DNA of 64,000 nucleotides from assembly GCA_037783545.1 (NCBI GenBank), contig JBBELK010000060.1, positions 4,278,001 to 4,342,000 on the forward strand, in the 5' to 3' direction. Positions 1-11,749 of the stretch are shown here, one piece after another (position 1 is the first letter of the stretch; every line of letters begins with the position of its first letter). A program made the translations under genes and the position numbers. The DNA is from Henricia sp. BOLD:AAB3569 (taxonomy: Eukaryota; Echinodermata; Asteroidea; Spinulosida; Echinasteridae). The notes under the pieces are model-generated. The model was not told the origin of the DNA. It did no database searches and saw only the letters and a program-made list of their open reading frames with translations.

Positions 1-237
1 ACTGCTGATGTCAGATATAGCTAATTTTATTATGCATTAATGTGTATAACTGTGGCAAGACTGGCTGCGCCAGTCACCATATGAGCCGCTAAGGCAGGGT
101 GGGCCACTCTGCCAGAATTGCCTCCCTGACAACCTGCACTTCTAGGGCTGTTTTTGAGACATGGGGTTCAAAAAGTCTGGTCAGGCCCATGCATGTTTAA
201 TCAGGATAAAAAACCTAACAAACTTGGCCATCTCGGT

Positions 238-1041
238 TCAGCCCGAAGCCATCTAAGCCAATCTCAATGCCCTCCCAGTTATGCCCAAACCCCAAAACCC
301 CAGCCCGAAGCCATCCCGGCCCACCCCGAAGTCATCCGGCCAGCCCCAGCCCAATGCCCTCCCAGCAAAAACCTGAAGTCCAAAAGCCCAGCCTAAAGCC
401 CAAAAGCCCAGCCTGAAGCCACCCCAGCCCAGCACGAAGCAACCCCGGCCCAGCCCAAAGCTACCCCGGCTCAGCCCAAAGCCCTCAGGCCAAGTCTGAA
501 GGCCACCCTAGTCCAGCCTGAAGCTGTGGGATGACTTCGGGCTGGGCCAGGATGGCTTTGGGCTGAACTTAACTGGGATGGCTTCGGGCAGAGCTGAGAA
601 TTAAGGCTTTGGACAAGGTTGAGAGGGTTCCGGGCTGCACTGGGAAGTCTTTACGTTGGGTCAGGGTGCAGTGGCTTCGGGCTGGGCCTGGGGTGGCTTT
701 AGGCTGGGCCGGAATGGCTTCGGGCTGGGCTCGGGGTATCTTCGGTTTGGGCTGGGATTGATTTGGGCTGGGCCGGGATGGCTTCGGGCTGGGCTGGGAT
801 GGCATATGGCTGGGGTTTTGGGGTTTGGGCTGAGCTGGGAGGGCAATAGACTTGGCTGAGATGGCTTCGGGCTTGGCTGGAATGGCTTCAGGTTGGGCCG
901 GGATGGCTTTAGACTGGGCCGGGATGGCTTCGGGCTGGGGTTTTGTGGTTTTTGGCTTAGCTGGGAGGGCATTGGGCTTGGCTAAGATGGCTTCAGGTTG
1001 GGCCGGGATGGCTTATTCAGACTGGGCCGGGATGGCTTCAG
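238..1041. repeat. Inverted 21-bp minisatellite
   Basis: A GC-rich tandem repeat of about 21 bp (core GGGCTGGGCCGGGATGGC) runs on the plus strand from about 530 to 1041. The same unit runs on the minus strand from about 238 to 530, so the array is an imperfect head-to-head palindrome. A higher-order period is visible: the words around the CTGGGGTTTTG at 810 recur at 935, 125 bp later, and their complement occurs near 290. Because 21 is a multiple of three, every frame is open and gives repeated peptides such as MASGWAG; none looks like a gene. Confidence 0.85.
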
Positions 1042-4000
1042 ACTGTAATCTGTATTTCTTAGTGCATATTTGTACTTTACGTGCACTGAACTGTTCGACA
1101 GCAGCCTCAGAATAATGTGGTATATCTTCAAAGATACATATTCATGTGTCATGATAGAGTTCAAAGGTTTCCTAAATTGTGAATAGCGGGAAATACCCTG
1201 TTAACCAGCGCCACATCTTCAATCACGCTTAACTTTTTACAGACGTATTAAATGATGAAATGAATATCACTTTCAGTGTTTAAAATTAAATTTCCTTTCA
1301 TTTGAGACCAAACACGATATACTTTGAGCAAAATTTGGGGTCAATGACCTTTGACCCCCGAAAACGCAATTTCCCCACCCCCTATCCCAGCTCACTTTTT
1401 TTTGGTAAATGTTGACACCCACACCTACCAAAATCAGTTGAAATCAGCTTCTTTAAAATTTTTTCACAGATGAACCTTACTTTAGGGATACTATTGGTAC
1501 ATGAGGCAAGATTGAAAGCGTACTAACCCATGAGGGCAAGTTGTTGACTGCACTGAGGATAGTCTGTCGCTCGTTGAAAGTCGCCTGACGAGCTAGCTCC
1601 ATTGTCAAACTCCTGTGCTGACTGCTGCGCTCCCTCCATACCATAACCATAGTGGCCTGGGACAGATCACATGTGGGGAAAATTTAAAAAAAAAAAATTA
1701 CACAAAATCTGTACAGCTCATTGATATTTGATGAAGTTTAAATACAAGTGTTAAAACGTTTCTGCATAAGGTAGGGACTTGGAAATCTGTGACGTCATCG
1801 CTCGTGCATTAGGTACACTAATACCATTCAGTTTTACAACGCATTCTTGCCGTGTCTGAAGTTACGTATCATGAAAAAATAAGCTCTAAAACATCACAAC
1901 ATTTTTCAATTCAAACTTTTTAAATAGATACTCAATATAAAGCATACTTTCTGACGATATGCATTTTTAAAACGTTTTTTTTATTTCTTTATATTGGGGC
2001 GCAGCAAGATGTTTGTTTAAAAATAGTGAGATTTCTGGTCCAAAATAGACAGTTTGTGTTGCGAGACAGACTTGTGAAACCGCTGACAGTTTGGGGAGAA
2101 TGTTGCTTGTTGTTTGTGCCAAATTTCATTGGGGAAAACATTTAATTTTGTTGTTTTTAGCCCACAAAAATGATTAACGCCTCGTTTTTGCAAACGTTTT
2201 CGAGTGCGTAGTCTTCATTCCAAATGTAAATATGTGCTATTACACATAGACAGACGTTGCGCGCCCTCACGTGCGCTACGTACTCCTGCTGCATTGAGGC
2301 ATTTGTGACAAAGTTTTTTTTTTAGCCAGTCTCATATGTTTTGTGCACAAAAATGAAGGGTTTTTTTTCGTATACGTTAAACAAAGATTTGAAAGAAATT
2401 ACATCATGGAATCAACAGATCATCCAATAAACCTTATCGACGTTCGCAATGCATCACGGTATAGACTATGTAAGTTGACCTCGCGAACGTACGAGACCGC
2501 GCGAGACCACTGTTATTTCCGGGCACAAGACCCTATCTCTTCAACGCATGTCGCGAGCGAAATTCTTGGATTATTTTGTTTACTCAGACGGCCCAAATCG
2601 CGTACATCTCTAAATCAAATCTTGCATTTCAATTGATGAAGTGAGGTATATAGTTAAAAATAAGCAATCGAAATGTAAAAATTCACGATCTTTTCTGAGC
2701 CTACAAGTCAATCTTTGAAGATCGTAAACTACATGCAGCAAAAAATATGCAACACGCACAGCAGCCGACGTACGTAGACCTACAGTGTAAAAACAGACCT
2801 CGCTAGCGATAGGCGAAACGCCATCTACCAATAGAAGAGCTTGCAGAAGCATTCATTTTTACATGAATCCACACTTGGGTCATCCATTCCAAATTGGATG
2901 AAGAATATGCTAGCAGAGAAATTTATTCAGGTCACAAAATTTTAATAAATTTTTATCGTTTTTAGAGATAATTATGCATGTATTATATATTGTAAAAAAA
3001 CATTTTAGTTACCCGAATCACTTTCGGATCGGTTGTATACTTAAGATTGGACAGAAAAATTTATATACAAAAACAAAATCTCGCCCGTGTTATAGGAATA
3101 GGCGTTTTAGTCATGTTGTGCCCGGAAGCTCAGATTTGACCTTTGCCGCGAGACTTAAAGAGGAAGGATCCCCTAGCATTTAGGGTTTTTTCGATAGTCC
3201 AAACATCCCTCTTGCCGACGTGGATTTTTATTATTTTTTATTTGTCGGTTTTAAGTGGATAAATTGCAAGCAAAAGTGCGCTTTTCGAAAATGAGATTTT
3301 CGCGATTTCTGAAACGCTTATTAGGTATTCATGATATGCGCATGACCCCGTGACGCAATCCTGAGAAAGAAAAGTCAACACAATTGTTAGCTCCATACGT
3401 TTACACGCAAAAAACTTGGGAAAACCGTCTCTGTTAGATGGTGTTTTTTTAAGAATTGTTTTGGTCCAAAAAGCCAGAGATATGCCCAGTAGTTGCGTGG
3501 TTGTATGTTTTACCAGAGCAGAAGCTAAGATCTTTTTTTATTACAAAGAGAGAGGAAAATGAGTGGCTCATTCTAACTTGTACCGGCCGATGTGCATATA
3601 CGGTGTGCCAATTTCAAACACGTGGGAACTACCGGCGCGGCCCGCAGGCACCATTAAACAAACCAAGTGACCTCGAGCGTTTCAGAATTTCGGGTGAAGA
3701 GGGTCGGAACTGAATTGCGTTTTAAACAAATACTGTCGGTTTTTGGCGGAAAACACGTTGTAATCGCGTTGTAGAAACATAAACCTCCATGATAAACAGG
3801 AAAACTAAAAAAATGTGGATGGGGGGATTCTAGCTGTTTAAATAGTCTATTGGATGACAAAATTGCCCGGCTATTTGTGCATAAACTTATGGGGCGGACG
3901 CGAACTCGGCAACGTTTTTGCTCATTTTCACGAAAACCAAAAAGAGTTCAAGAACCAACCTCCCACCACTTTATCTTCAATACATATCAAACATACTGAC

Positions 4001-4609
4001 AAACATGTCCCGAAAAAAAATGTTGCAAATGCGAGAAATCGTCGGGGATTTCCTTCGTAGTGGGGGAGTCCGTGTATCGCGCTCGCAGCTCGGTATGCGC
4101 AATGCAACACGCGGCAATTGCCACGGCGTGGTTGGATTGAGTGTTCTGCACTGCCAGTCACGTAGGGCGCATTTGCAACATTTTTGTTTCGGGAGTTGTG
4201 CACTTTAAACTGAAGGCAATTTTTGAAGGAGAAAGTGTGATTTTTTTATACAGAAAAACAACATTGGCAACAAAAGTGCAAGTGGGAAGTACATATGTAG
4301 GCCTATATCTTAAAATTATATTATCTGTTGATTCCAGGAGGTAGGCCTATATAATTTCCTTCAAATCTGTGTTCAATGTATACAAAAAAAACATACCAAA
4401 ATGAAGCCATGATCAACTAGTCACTACTCAATTCTTTCAGTGTTAGGCCTAGGCCTATAAACTATATTTTTATAGGCCTAAGTATAACAAATAACGTTGT
4501 CATGGTCATGGTACTTCTACCATGGCTTCTACCCATGCTTCTACTAGACAAATCCTCAGTGTCCGTGCATGATAATCTTTCCCCTACAGCTGCAGCTGTG
4601 CCTACTTAC
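1042..4609. other. Non-coding, probably intron of the minus-strand gene
   Basis: No recognisable exon was found. The stretch is AT-rich with short homopolymer runs and ends with a cluster of TAGGCCTATA words at 4300-4490. Its open frames are short and without family motifs. If the exon at 4610-4840 is real, this is the start of that gene's first intron. Confidence 0.5.
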
Positions 4610-4840
4610 AACCAGAAGCCAGCTCCAGCTAAATCGGAAGTAGCCCAATCCCCACACGGTCAGCAGCATAACGAACGAGACACCGTGTTTCTTCAGCAGG
4701 CCGAGCAAGTCCTCTCCCCGTCCCCGGTGAGACCCGGCAGCCTTGCCCGCTTGGCTCGCTGGCCTGTCAACATCCGTACCGTTCTCCTGTAGTTCGGTCA
4801 ACTCGGCCGGGCTAGGCCAAGATGGTTTGTCGGTCGCCAT
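4610..4840 (-). CDS. Probable first coding exon, extended-synaptotagmin-like
   Basis: This exon encodes 77 residues in phase 0, from the ATG at 4840 to a consensus donor (GTAAGTAGG just below 4610). It is clearly GC-richer than its flanks. Residues 1-45 are polar and low-complexity, typical of a cytosolic N-terminus. Residues 52-77 are strongly hydrophobic, with the string VWGLGYFRFSWSWLLV, and the exon stops inside the membrane segment. The layout (disordered N-terminus, short basic KKH, then a Gly/Tyr/Ser/Trp-rich hairpin) resembles the ER-anchoring hairpin of extended synaptotagmins, lipid-transfer proteins with SMP and C2 domains at ER-plasma membrane contacts. The SMP and C2 exons would lie beyond the left edge, so the family assignment is inference. 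Another multi-pass or hairpin membrane protein remains possible. Confidence 0.5.
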
Positions 4841-5755
4841 CGTCGCCCCTTAGTTCATTTAGGAAGAAAGAGTGTTCAGGCGTTTAGAAGTTTGTTTACC
4901 AACTCTGTGAAACTGTCACGAACATTCCCCAGCAGCCCGCGCCCGAGACGTGATGACTGCATACGACGAATACCAGCATGTATGTCAGACAGAACGCGTG
5001 AATGCAAAACGATGTCCTTGAACGTTCGGCTTTGACTTGGTGATTTTCTAAACTTTTAAATCCAGCAAAAATGAACGGTCATCTGCTATTCCAGTACAAC
5101 TTATGTTTGTGTTTTCTGAACAAAAAAGTTATTATGAAGAGCTAGGTCAACTATTCCGTGATACGAAAACAAAAACGTAAGACCTTGGCCTAAAGCCTAG
5201 CGATTTTTTGGTACTTTTGTAAACGCGCGAGGTATAAAATGCAGCGATGAAAGTGCGCCCTCTTTTATAGCTGTTTAGTGCCAAAATCCATGAAAATTAC
5301 CTTTTTTTATTCGACAGACTGATTTGATATAGTCAGTAAAGCTCTAATGTTTTTGAAAATTATTTGATTAGCAGAAAAAAACAAATGGATAACGAAATAT
5401 AATGTATATTTTAGGGGAAGTTATAGAACAAAAAATACAAATAAATAAACAACATGCTATACTTCAAAGTTTCATAAATTGAATTTGCTCCATAATAATC
5501 CGAAGAACTTTTTTTTAACCGAAGTTTTATTCAAAATAATTACTTAGGCAAACCGAGCACTGAGCACGTACAAAATAAAAAAATTCATTTTTAATCAACA
5601 CTAAAACTTCTGTTTATGTGTTATTTTCACCCAACCCACTCTCCTGTTAACACTTTTCTATTAACACTTTTAGTCCGTTTTTCCTTGTCAACTCGTGAAG
5701 TAACATTTTGGGTATAACTATCAATGATGTATTGACTTTAAAGTGGATATATTGT
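4841..5755. other. Upstream flank of the minus-strand exon
   Basis: About 150 bp directly upstream of the ATG at 4840 are relatively CpG-rich and could hold the 5' UTR and promoter of the minus-strand gene. The remainder is AT-rich. At 5641-5750 there is a fragment of the family with the word CAACACTTTTAGTC followed by CTTGTCAACTCGTGAAGTAA, also found near 25.8, 27.6, 36.2 and 41.8 kb. No exon was seen. Confidence 0.45.
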
Positions 5756-5948
5756 GCGGTCAGGTGGGTTGACGTAGTGTTCTTTCCCCGCCTTTCACCA
5801 CTGGCGTTCCGCGCGAGCTCGATTCCGGGGCGTGTAAGTGGATTGGGTTGGCAGTCCTAACCGCGTGGGTTTTCCTCCAGGAAATATCTCTGGATGTTTC
5901 CTTCCACTCTCAAAACTACATCTTCTTCTTCGTCATCTCTGCTAATAA
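5756..5948 (+). repeat. tRNA-derived SINE, family A
   Basis: This copy carries a B-box-like word (GCTCGATTCC at 5817) followed by the family body: GTGGATTGGGTT, then CCGCGTGGGTTTTCCTCC and a tail with CTTCTTCTTCGTCATCTC. The same order occurs at 45150-45350 and 34145-34385, and on the minus strand at 14527-14650. The tRNA-like head plus a shared non-tRNA body indicates a SINE, not a tRNA gene. Confidence 0.7.
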
Positions 5949-6639
5949 AGCTACATTTACCGTACAGTAGATAAAGCGAAGATGTCATAACAACCACAAT
6001 ATACAACCTTTTAAGAGCGCGCTATACAACCTGCCTATGTACAGAAGTACACTTCTACTGATCCAGTCGAGGAGGTTGTCAATAAAAGACATCACAGGAG
6101 CTGGATTGAGGTGGGAATCTTCAGCTTTCAAAGTTAAGTTCACCATTCTTGCGCCAGGTGCACTGCAGTTTCGTGGAACACCTCATCACATCGTTATACT
6201 AATAAAAATGGCTTTGTTTACCAACAAATACAAATAGAATCACCGACATAAACCGGACTTTGCACATGTACGATGACCCGGGACGATGACCTACATTGGC
6301 AGAGAACAAGATTCAGAACGTCCTGCATGCAGTGGTACATGTTTGGATTCTAAAGAAGAGCTTTCTATGGTATTAAAATGTGACACCAACTGAACGTTTT
6401 CGCAAAGAATAATCGCTGGCACATTTTAGACCTTAAAGGGTGAGTAGTTTTAATGACTCTGACGTTACTTTTGCTGAACTTCAACCACGGAGTCAGGGTG
6501 TGAAATTTAGAATATTAAGCAAGAAGTCTCATTCTCAATTAATTTCAATATATACTGCAGTTGCCTGATCATGATTTCTGACCTTTTTGTTGCTACTTTT
6601 ACCATCTTCTAGTTGGATTTTGTTGCGATATATATATAT
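5949..6639. other. Intergenic, nothing recognised
   Basis: AT-rich single-copy-looking sequence between the SINE and the start of the CACGAGTC repeat field. Short open frames have no family signature. Confidence 0.4.
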
Positions 6640-7620
6640 TGTAAGTCACGTGACCAGTCATATTACCAGTCGCATTATCAGTCAATTCACCAGTCATGTC
6701 ACGAGACGCTTAGTCATGCCGTATAAATGGAGTTTCAGAGGTCACGAAACACGACAGGCGAACCAACACGCAAACACTTGAGTGAGTAAATAGAGAAAAG
6801 AACAAAGATGGCCGACAATGCACAATAGTGACACTGACAGCACTCAAGAAAAAACCAAAACAATTAAAAACTGAGTCACATGTCCCCTGACGAGTTTCCT
6901 CACGGGTCAGTCCCCTCATGAGTCCTCCCACGAATCCCCCATACGAGTACCCCGCGAGACCCATCAAAAGTCATCCCATGTGTTCCCCCACGAGTCCCCT
7001 CACGCGTCCCCTTACGAGTCGCCCCACGAGTCCACTCACGGTTCCCTCTACCAGTCAACCCACGTGACCCCTCACGGATCCCTCCACAAGTCCCCTCACG
7101 AGTCCCCTCACGAGCCCCCTGGTATGGGGAGTCCCCTCACGATCGTTTTTTTTTTCACGATTCCCCTCATGAGTCGCCTCACGATTCCCCACACTAGTCC
7201 CCTCCCCAGTCCCCTCACGAGTCCCCTCACGAGTCCCCTCACGAGTCCCCTCACGAGTCCCCTCACGAGTCCCCTCACGAGTCCCCTCACGAGTACCCTC
7301 ACGAGTCCCCTCACGAGTCCCCTCACGAGTCCCCTCACGAGTCCCCTCACGAGTCCCCTCACGAGTCCCCTCGTCCCCTCACGAGTCCCCTCACGAGTCC
7401 CCTCACGAGTCCCCTCACGAGTCCCCTCACGAGTCCCCTCACGAGTCCCCTCACGAGTCCCCTCCCCAGTCCCCTCACGAGTCCACTCACGAGTCCCCTG
7501 GTAATGGGGAGTCCCCTCACGATTCCCCTCACGTGTCCCCTCACGATTCTGCTCACATGTCCCCTCACGAGTCCCCTCACAAATGTCCCCAAGAGTCACC
7601 TCACTAGTCCCCTCTCAAGT
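6640..7620. repeat. 12-bp minisatellite CCCTCACGAGTC
   Basis: A 12-bp unit, CCCTCACGAGTC, is repeated about two dozen times almost without change between 7206 and 7500, with one shortened unit near 7370 and single-base variants. The flanks (6640-7200 and 7500-7620) carry the same word in decayed form (CACGTGACC, CCAGTCATAT, CTCACAAATG). A 12-bp unit keeps all frames open, giving long artificial frames on both strands (Ser-Pro-Leu-Thr and Arg-Gly-Leu-Val repeats) that I do not regard as genes. The array ends about 450 bp before the first coding exon of the TM2 gene. Confidence 0.95.
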
Positions 7621-8067
7621 CTCGGATGAACGCGGAGGATAATGGCCCCTTATTTTTTGTATTATAATTTGTACTTGCAAGAACCTGGTTACGCCACTGC
7701 CAAGAAGAAATTGCTACTTGGGAGAGTTAGATAGAGTAACATGGCCGAAGGGTTTGGTGCATTTCAACGGTTGTGGATTCAAGTAATGGCTAAGTCCATG
7801 GTGCGTGTGTCCTTGGGAAAGGCACTTTGTCATAGGTTGTCTCTTTCCACCCAGGGTAAATTGATGTAAAAGTTGCAGCCTTTGAGTGATCATGTTGTCG
7901 GGTCTACTCCCCAAGGAGTTAAAGCCCATAAACAGGGGTAATGCTTCAAAGCCTGGTCATGGCCAAATGCTCATGCGAGAACACTCCCTACGATTACACC
8001 ATTTGTATTCATTATTATTGAGAAACCGTATGATATTCTTTTGCTTATTGTATAGATTGTTTATAAC

Positions 8068-8457
8068 ATGGCGTCTGACGAAATATATCCTCTTATACAC
8101 CATACGTCTGACAAAGATGACGATGGTGAAGGACCAGGCAGGAGAAACAACGCGCTGAGCCAGGACGGCCGAACTCCACCGGGAAGCGACCGACAAGGCA
8201 ACACCGTGTCACCTCCACAAGGCCCGGAAGAAACCCACCCCTTGCAGTCCATTCCCCCAATACCCCTGGAAATGCTCAAGACTAACGTGAAGGCTTACAT
8301 CATGTGGTTCCCCTTCGGTATACTGGGATTCCACCATTTCTACCTGAACGACAGATCCATGGGCTTTAATTATCTCTTCACGTTCGGTTTGTTTGGGTTT
8401 GGCTGGTTGGTGGATTTCTGGAGGATACCCATGCTTGTCAAAGATGCAAATGCAGAG
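8068..8457 (+). CDS. TM2 gene, exon 1
   Basis: It encodes residues 1-130: the disordered head and the whole first TM2 domain. It ends in phase 0 at GCAGAG before the donor GTAGGC. A possible acceptor (TATTGTATAG) lies 13 bp before the ATG, so a non-coding upstream exon may exist. Confidence 0.9.
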
Positions 8458-10618
8458 GTAGGCTTACTAATTCCAAGCATTTAATATTATTGTGTGTCAC
8501 ATTGCGAGAGCATCATGAGTTACTTGCATCATGAATCACTTCACGGGTCACTTTACGAGTCACCCACCACATCCTCATTAACCACATCACGACACACATC
8601 ACAAGTCAACCCACGAATCACACCACGAGCCACATCATATCGCGAGTTGCATCACGATCCTCCATGACGGATCACGCAACACGCTCATACTCCATCACGC
8701 ATCACGGAACACTTTATGTCATCACGGCATCACGAATCACATGAATCAAATCGAGTGTAAGTCGTAACATCACGAGACATCCGGCAATATCACGAGTCTC
8801 ATCGCAAGTAGCATCACGATCCGCCTCACGAAGCACATATAACGAGTAACTGAGTGATCACACGGGTGACTATCGTACCACGAGCCACACAGAACGAATC
8901 ACATCACGAGCCAAATCACAAGTCTCTAGACGAGTCACAATGAGACGAGTCACAATTCACCTTACGAGTTGTCGTCGTCTCACGTGTCATATCACGTTCT
9001 TTGATTTGTACTCGCTTTTGAATAATTCAAAATTTGAAACAGTTAATTTGTCTTAAAACCTTTGCCACTTCCTTTCCAAATATTTGGAAATGGTGTAGCA
9101 TAGACCTCATTCACACAGAAGTAATTTTCAATCGGGTTTCCCCTGAATCAGTTCTACAAAACTGCCATAGTGTTTCTTTGAAACATATACCTGACTCCTT
9201 AGGCGTGCCAGGCCTCGATACAAAGACAAGGCTCGGGACGCTTAAGTAGCTTAATTGGTTCCTTCCATTTTACAGAACTCATTCAGGGAACCCAATTGGA
9301 AAATTGTCGTGAATAATGTACCTTCACCGCCGAGGCCTTTTTGTCGACTTAAAGAAACATTGCAGGTGTCATCTTTTTAAAATTCCTCAATCGCTAAGGT
9401 CCTGACTGAAGTGCTAACTTGAAACAGTTAGCAAGTTGTCAAGCCTCGCGCATATCACGTATCTCCAATACTCTTCAGATTGAGGCCAGATGGATGTGGG
9501 AACACGAGACACCTGAAGCGGCGACACCAGATGAGACTCCTGAGTTCAAGTACGATAAACCAAAGCGTCTCTCCGACTGTTACATCCTTGGATTTACCAC
9601 TGGAGCTTTTGGTACGAATTGTCTTTCTCTAGTCAATCGTCCCATATTGTAAATGCCGCTCGAATTATTATTCTGTTAAAAGAACCGTTACGGTAACGGT
9701 TATGTTTCTGATAAAACTTGTATACTGGTGTATTTTTCCACCTGAGTCGTCATGCAAGTTAGGATCTGATAATTAGATTACCCCAATATATTTCACAGTG
9801 CAGAATTAGTAGCCTCACGTTCCAACCCTAGCAAAGTCCTCTTCAAAGATGTGTATCGATTTTAGAGAGATCTTCGAGCACTGACATGCAAGTATTTATC
9901 CTTGATATTTCCAGGTTTTCATCAACGCTATCTAAATCGCCAGGGCATGTGGCTGCTGTACATGTTCACGGCTGGACTTTTTGGAGTGGGTGTTTTAGTT
10001 GACTGGGTCAGGATGCCGATTCTCCTCAAGCGCTGCAAAGAGAAACGAGCCAGGGAAAAAGAAGGCCTTAAGGAGACCAAGAGATACTACCTGGACGACG
10101 CCTACGTCCTTGCCGTGCCTGGCGGCCTGCTGGGTTTTCACAACTTCTACCTGGGCAGGCACTTCTGGGGATTTGCCTACCTGTTCACGCTGGGAGGGTT
10201 AGGAGTCGGTTGGTTCATAGATCTGATCCGATTACCTCTGCTGGTCGAGGATGCCAATTTGCGTTCCAAATCGCTACTGTCGCCTGTGGATGAGGTGGAG
10301 GAAGGGGTAAAGTACCAATCTTCGGGTGAAACACCGCGAATAGATCCCTATTACTCGGACTACAACTCCAACATGTCTTCAATTTCCCATCATTCCCTCT
10401 CCCAATCCGAGACCTTTGTTCCTGCTCCCCCTGCCGGTGCACCTCCATCGGTTCGACCAAGAGCCAAGAGAAGGGTCCCTAAGCCTCAGCATTTCAAGGA
10501 GTTCAAGCCATCTGACCGAGATGAGGTTCAAACACCTACTCCTCCTCCAGAGCTACCACCGCCTTACGCCCCCGAGGCTAGTACTGGCAGTGCTCCAACA
10601 AATGAGACGACAGCATGA
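8068..10618 (+). CDS. Triple TM2-domain membrane protein
   Basis: Three exons (8068-8457, 9479-9611, 9915-10618) join in frame to a 408-residue protein. It has three TM2 domains, at about residues 74-125, 164-212 and 236-284. Each has the family plan of two membrane helices around a G-x-H-x-x-YL turn (GFHHFYLN, GFHQRYLN, GFHNFYLG) and a Gly/Phe-rich second helix ending in a Trp-Asp or Ile-Asp motif. Domains 1 and 3 end with P-L-V-x-D-A-N, which recalls the TM2 repeat of DNAJC22/Wurst more than TM2D1-3, but no J domain is present. Residues 1-70 are acidic and disordered without a signal peptide. Residues 290-408 form a Pro/Ser-rich cytosolic-type tail with a PPPY motif (389-392) that could bind WW domains. 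Function is unknown. The six predicted helices and the missing signal peptide suggest both termini are cytosolic. The start is the first ATG of an open exon; an upstream 5' UTR exon is possible. Confidence 0.9.
8505..9000. repeat. Decayed CATCACGAGTCA repeat in TM2 intron 1
   Basis: The intron directly after exon 1 is a strongly diverged array of a 10-12 bp word close to CATCACGAGTCA. It is evidently related to the homogeneous CCCTCACGAGTC array on the other side of the exon. Periodicity is loose and no two neighbouring units are identical, so this part is older than the core at 7206-7500. Confidence 0.8.
9479..9611 (+). CDS. TM2 gene, exon 2
   Basis: The 133-bp exon begins after ATACTCTTCAG and ends before GTACGA, leaving one base of a split Gly codon. 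It encodes the linker (residues 131-163, Glu/Pro-rich) and the first helix of TM2 domain 2. The split falls between helix 1 and the GFHQRYLN turn. Confidence 0.88.
9915..10618 (+). CDS. TM2 gene, exon 3 (terminal)
   Basis: The exon begins after TTGATATTTCCAG and completes the split Gly. It encodes the rest of domain 2, a Lys/Glu-rich loop, all of domain 3 and the Pro-rich tail with PPPY, and ends at the TGA at 10616-10618. Confidence 0.9.
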
Positions 10619-11178
10619 ACAATGCACAACCAGAAACATGTTTCTGACGTAACTGCAGATGCAACCAATGACTAGCTTTTAATGGTCGTAGACAATAGAA
10701 GTTATTCATTGGTTGAACCAGTAATTACGGCAGAAAACAGGCCACTTCCAACACGAAACGACAGGCAGCTGGATTCAATAATTAAGTGCTTACAATATTT
10801 GCAAGGAATCCATGTTCAATTATTTTCCCTGAATCATTTTTATAAAATATGAACTGCTGAATTGGGATGGTACCGAACTGCATGCATTGGACCAGTATGT
10901 ACAGTGCTTTTGAGTTACTTACCGGTCGTTTAGTAAGGACACCAAGATGGCGACTGTGTGACTTCAGCCCGAGACCATGATCCGCTATCCAGACAGATCG
11001 GTGCACTGGCTGTGTAAATATTTAGGGCGCGAATCCTTGATTATTACCAAGTTTTTAACAATCGCGGCAACCATACTGGTCCCTTTGCAAATGGGGTAAG
11101 ATTTCAAACCAGTCTACTGACACTTGGTGGCAGCAGACACGATAGTCCTTTATCGCTGATTTGCATACAATGGCCAAT

Positions 11179-11294
11179 TTCGATCAAGCGACTATAGTTA
11201 ACTATAGGAATCATAGTCGACTTTAGAGTCCCTCGAACGACGGGTGATTTCCGTTGTTCGAGGGACTCTAGTCGACTATTGTCGCTTGATCGAA
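11179..11294. repeat. Hairpin repeat of the ACTATAGTTAACTATAG type
   Basis: A 116-bp imperfect palindrome with outer arms CGATCAAGCGACTAT / ATTGTCGCTTGATCG and inner arms GAGTCCCTCGAAC / GTTCGAGGGACTC. It is followed by GAACTTGCTC, the terminal word of the MITE cluster at 50.8-51.5 kb, so it probably belongs to that family. Confidence 0.7.
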
Positions 11295-11749
11295 CTTGCT
11301 CAATGATAAACGACTCTCTGAATGAGAAGACCCTCCCCTATCTTATTACAGTCTAGACAATGGGTACGGTCGCAATTTTTGTGTGTTTTACGTGTTAGTG
11401 GTATTTTAACAGATCTGTAAACAGATCTGTTAACACGGCATTAATCTCGACCTCTAATTGACAACAAATCCACAAAGTGCCTACGACAGTTTAAAGGGTC
11501 TAATATTGTCTGTATATTGTTTTTAAAATAATTGTACGCAGGTCCGATCACTGAATATATTTTTTTTAGACATGAAGGTCAAATTTAACCTATGCTTTTA
11601 AAATTACCAATGGAATTCCGTAAAATATAGAGTTGCGATGGGTTGAAGTTTGAGAGCAAACAGTATCATACACTATATCGAAGGAAAGGTGGATTGTGCT
11701 GCAAATGGTGGGGCTGTTTCTACCATCATTTGGTTAAAATGTCTCCCAT

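Noticed and set aside
154-1115. Several open frames with MASGWAG- or AQPEAIP-like peptides
   Set aside because: Artefacts of the 21-bp inverted minisatellite.
6980-7599. Long overlapping open frames on both strands (163-174 residues)
   Set aside because: They are translations of the 12-bp minisatellite CCCTCACGAGTC, which stays open in all frames; the peptides are simple Ser-Pro-Leu-Thr and Gly-Leu-Val-Arg repeats.
8505-9000. CRISPR-like short direct repeats
   Set aside because: Units are contiguous, diverged and without constant spacers, in a eukaryotic intron; it is a decayed minisatellite.
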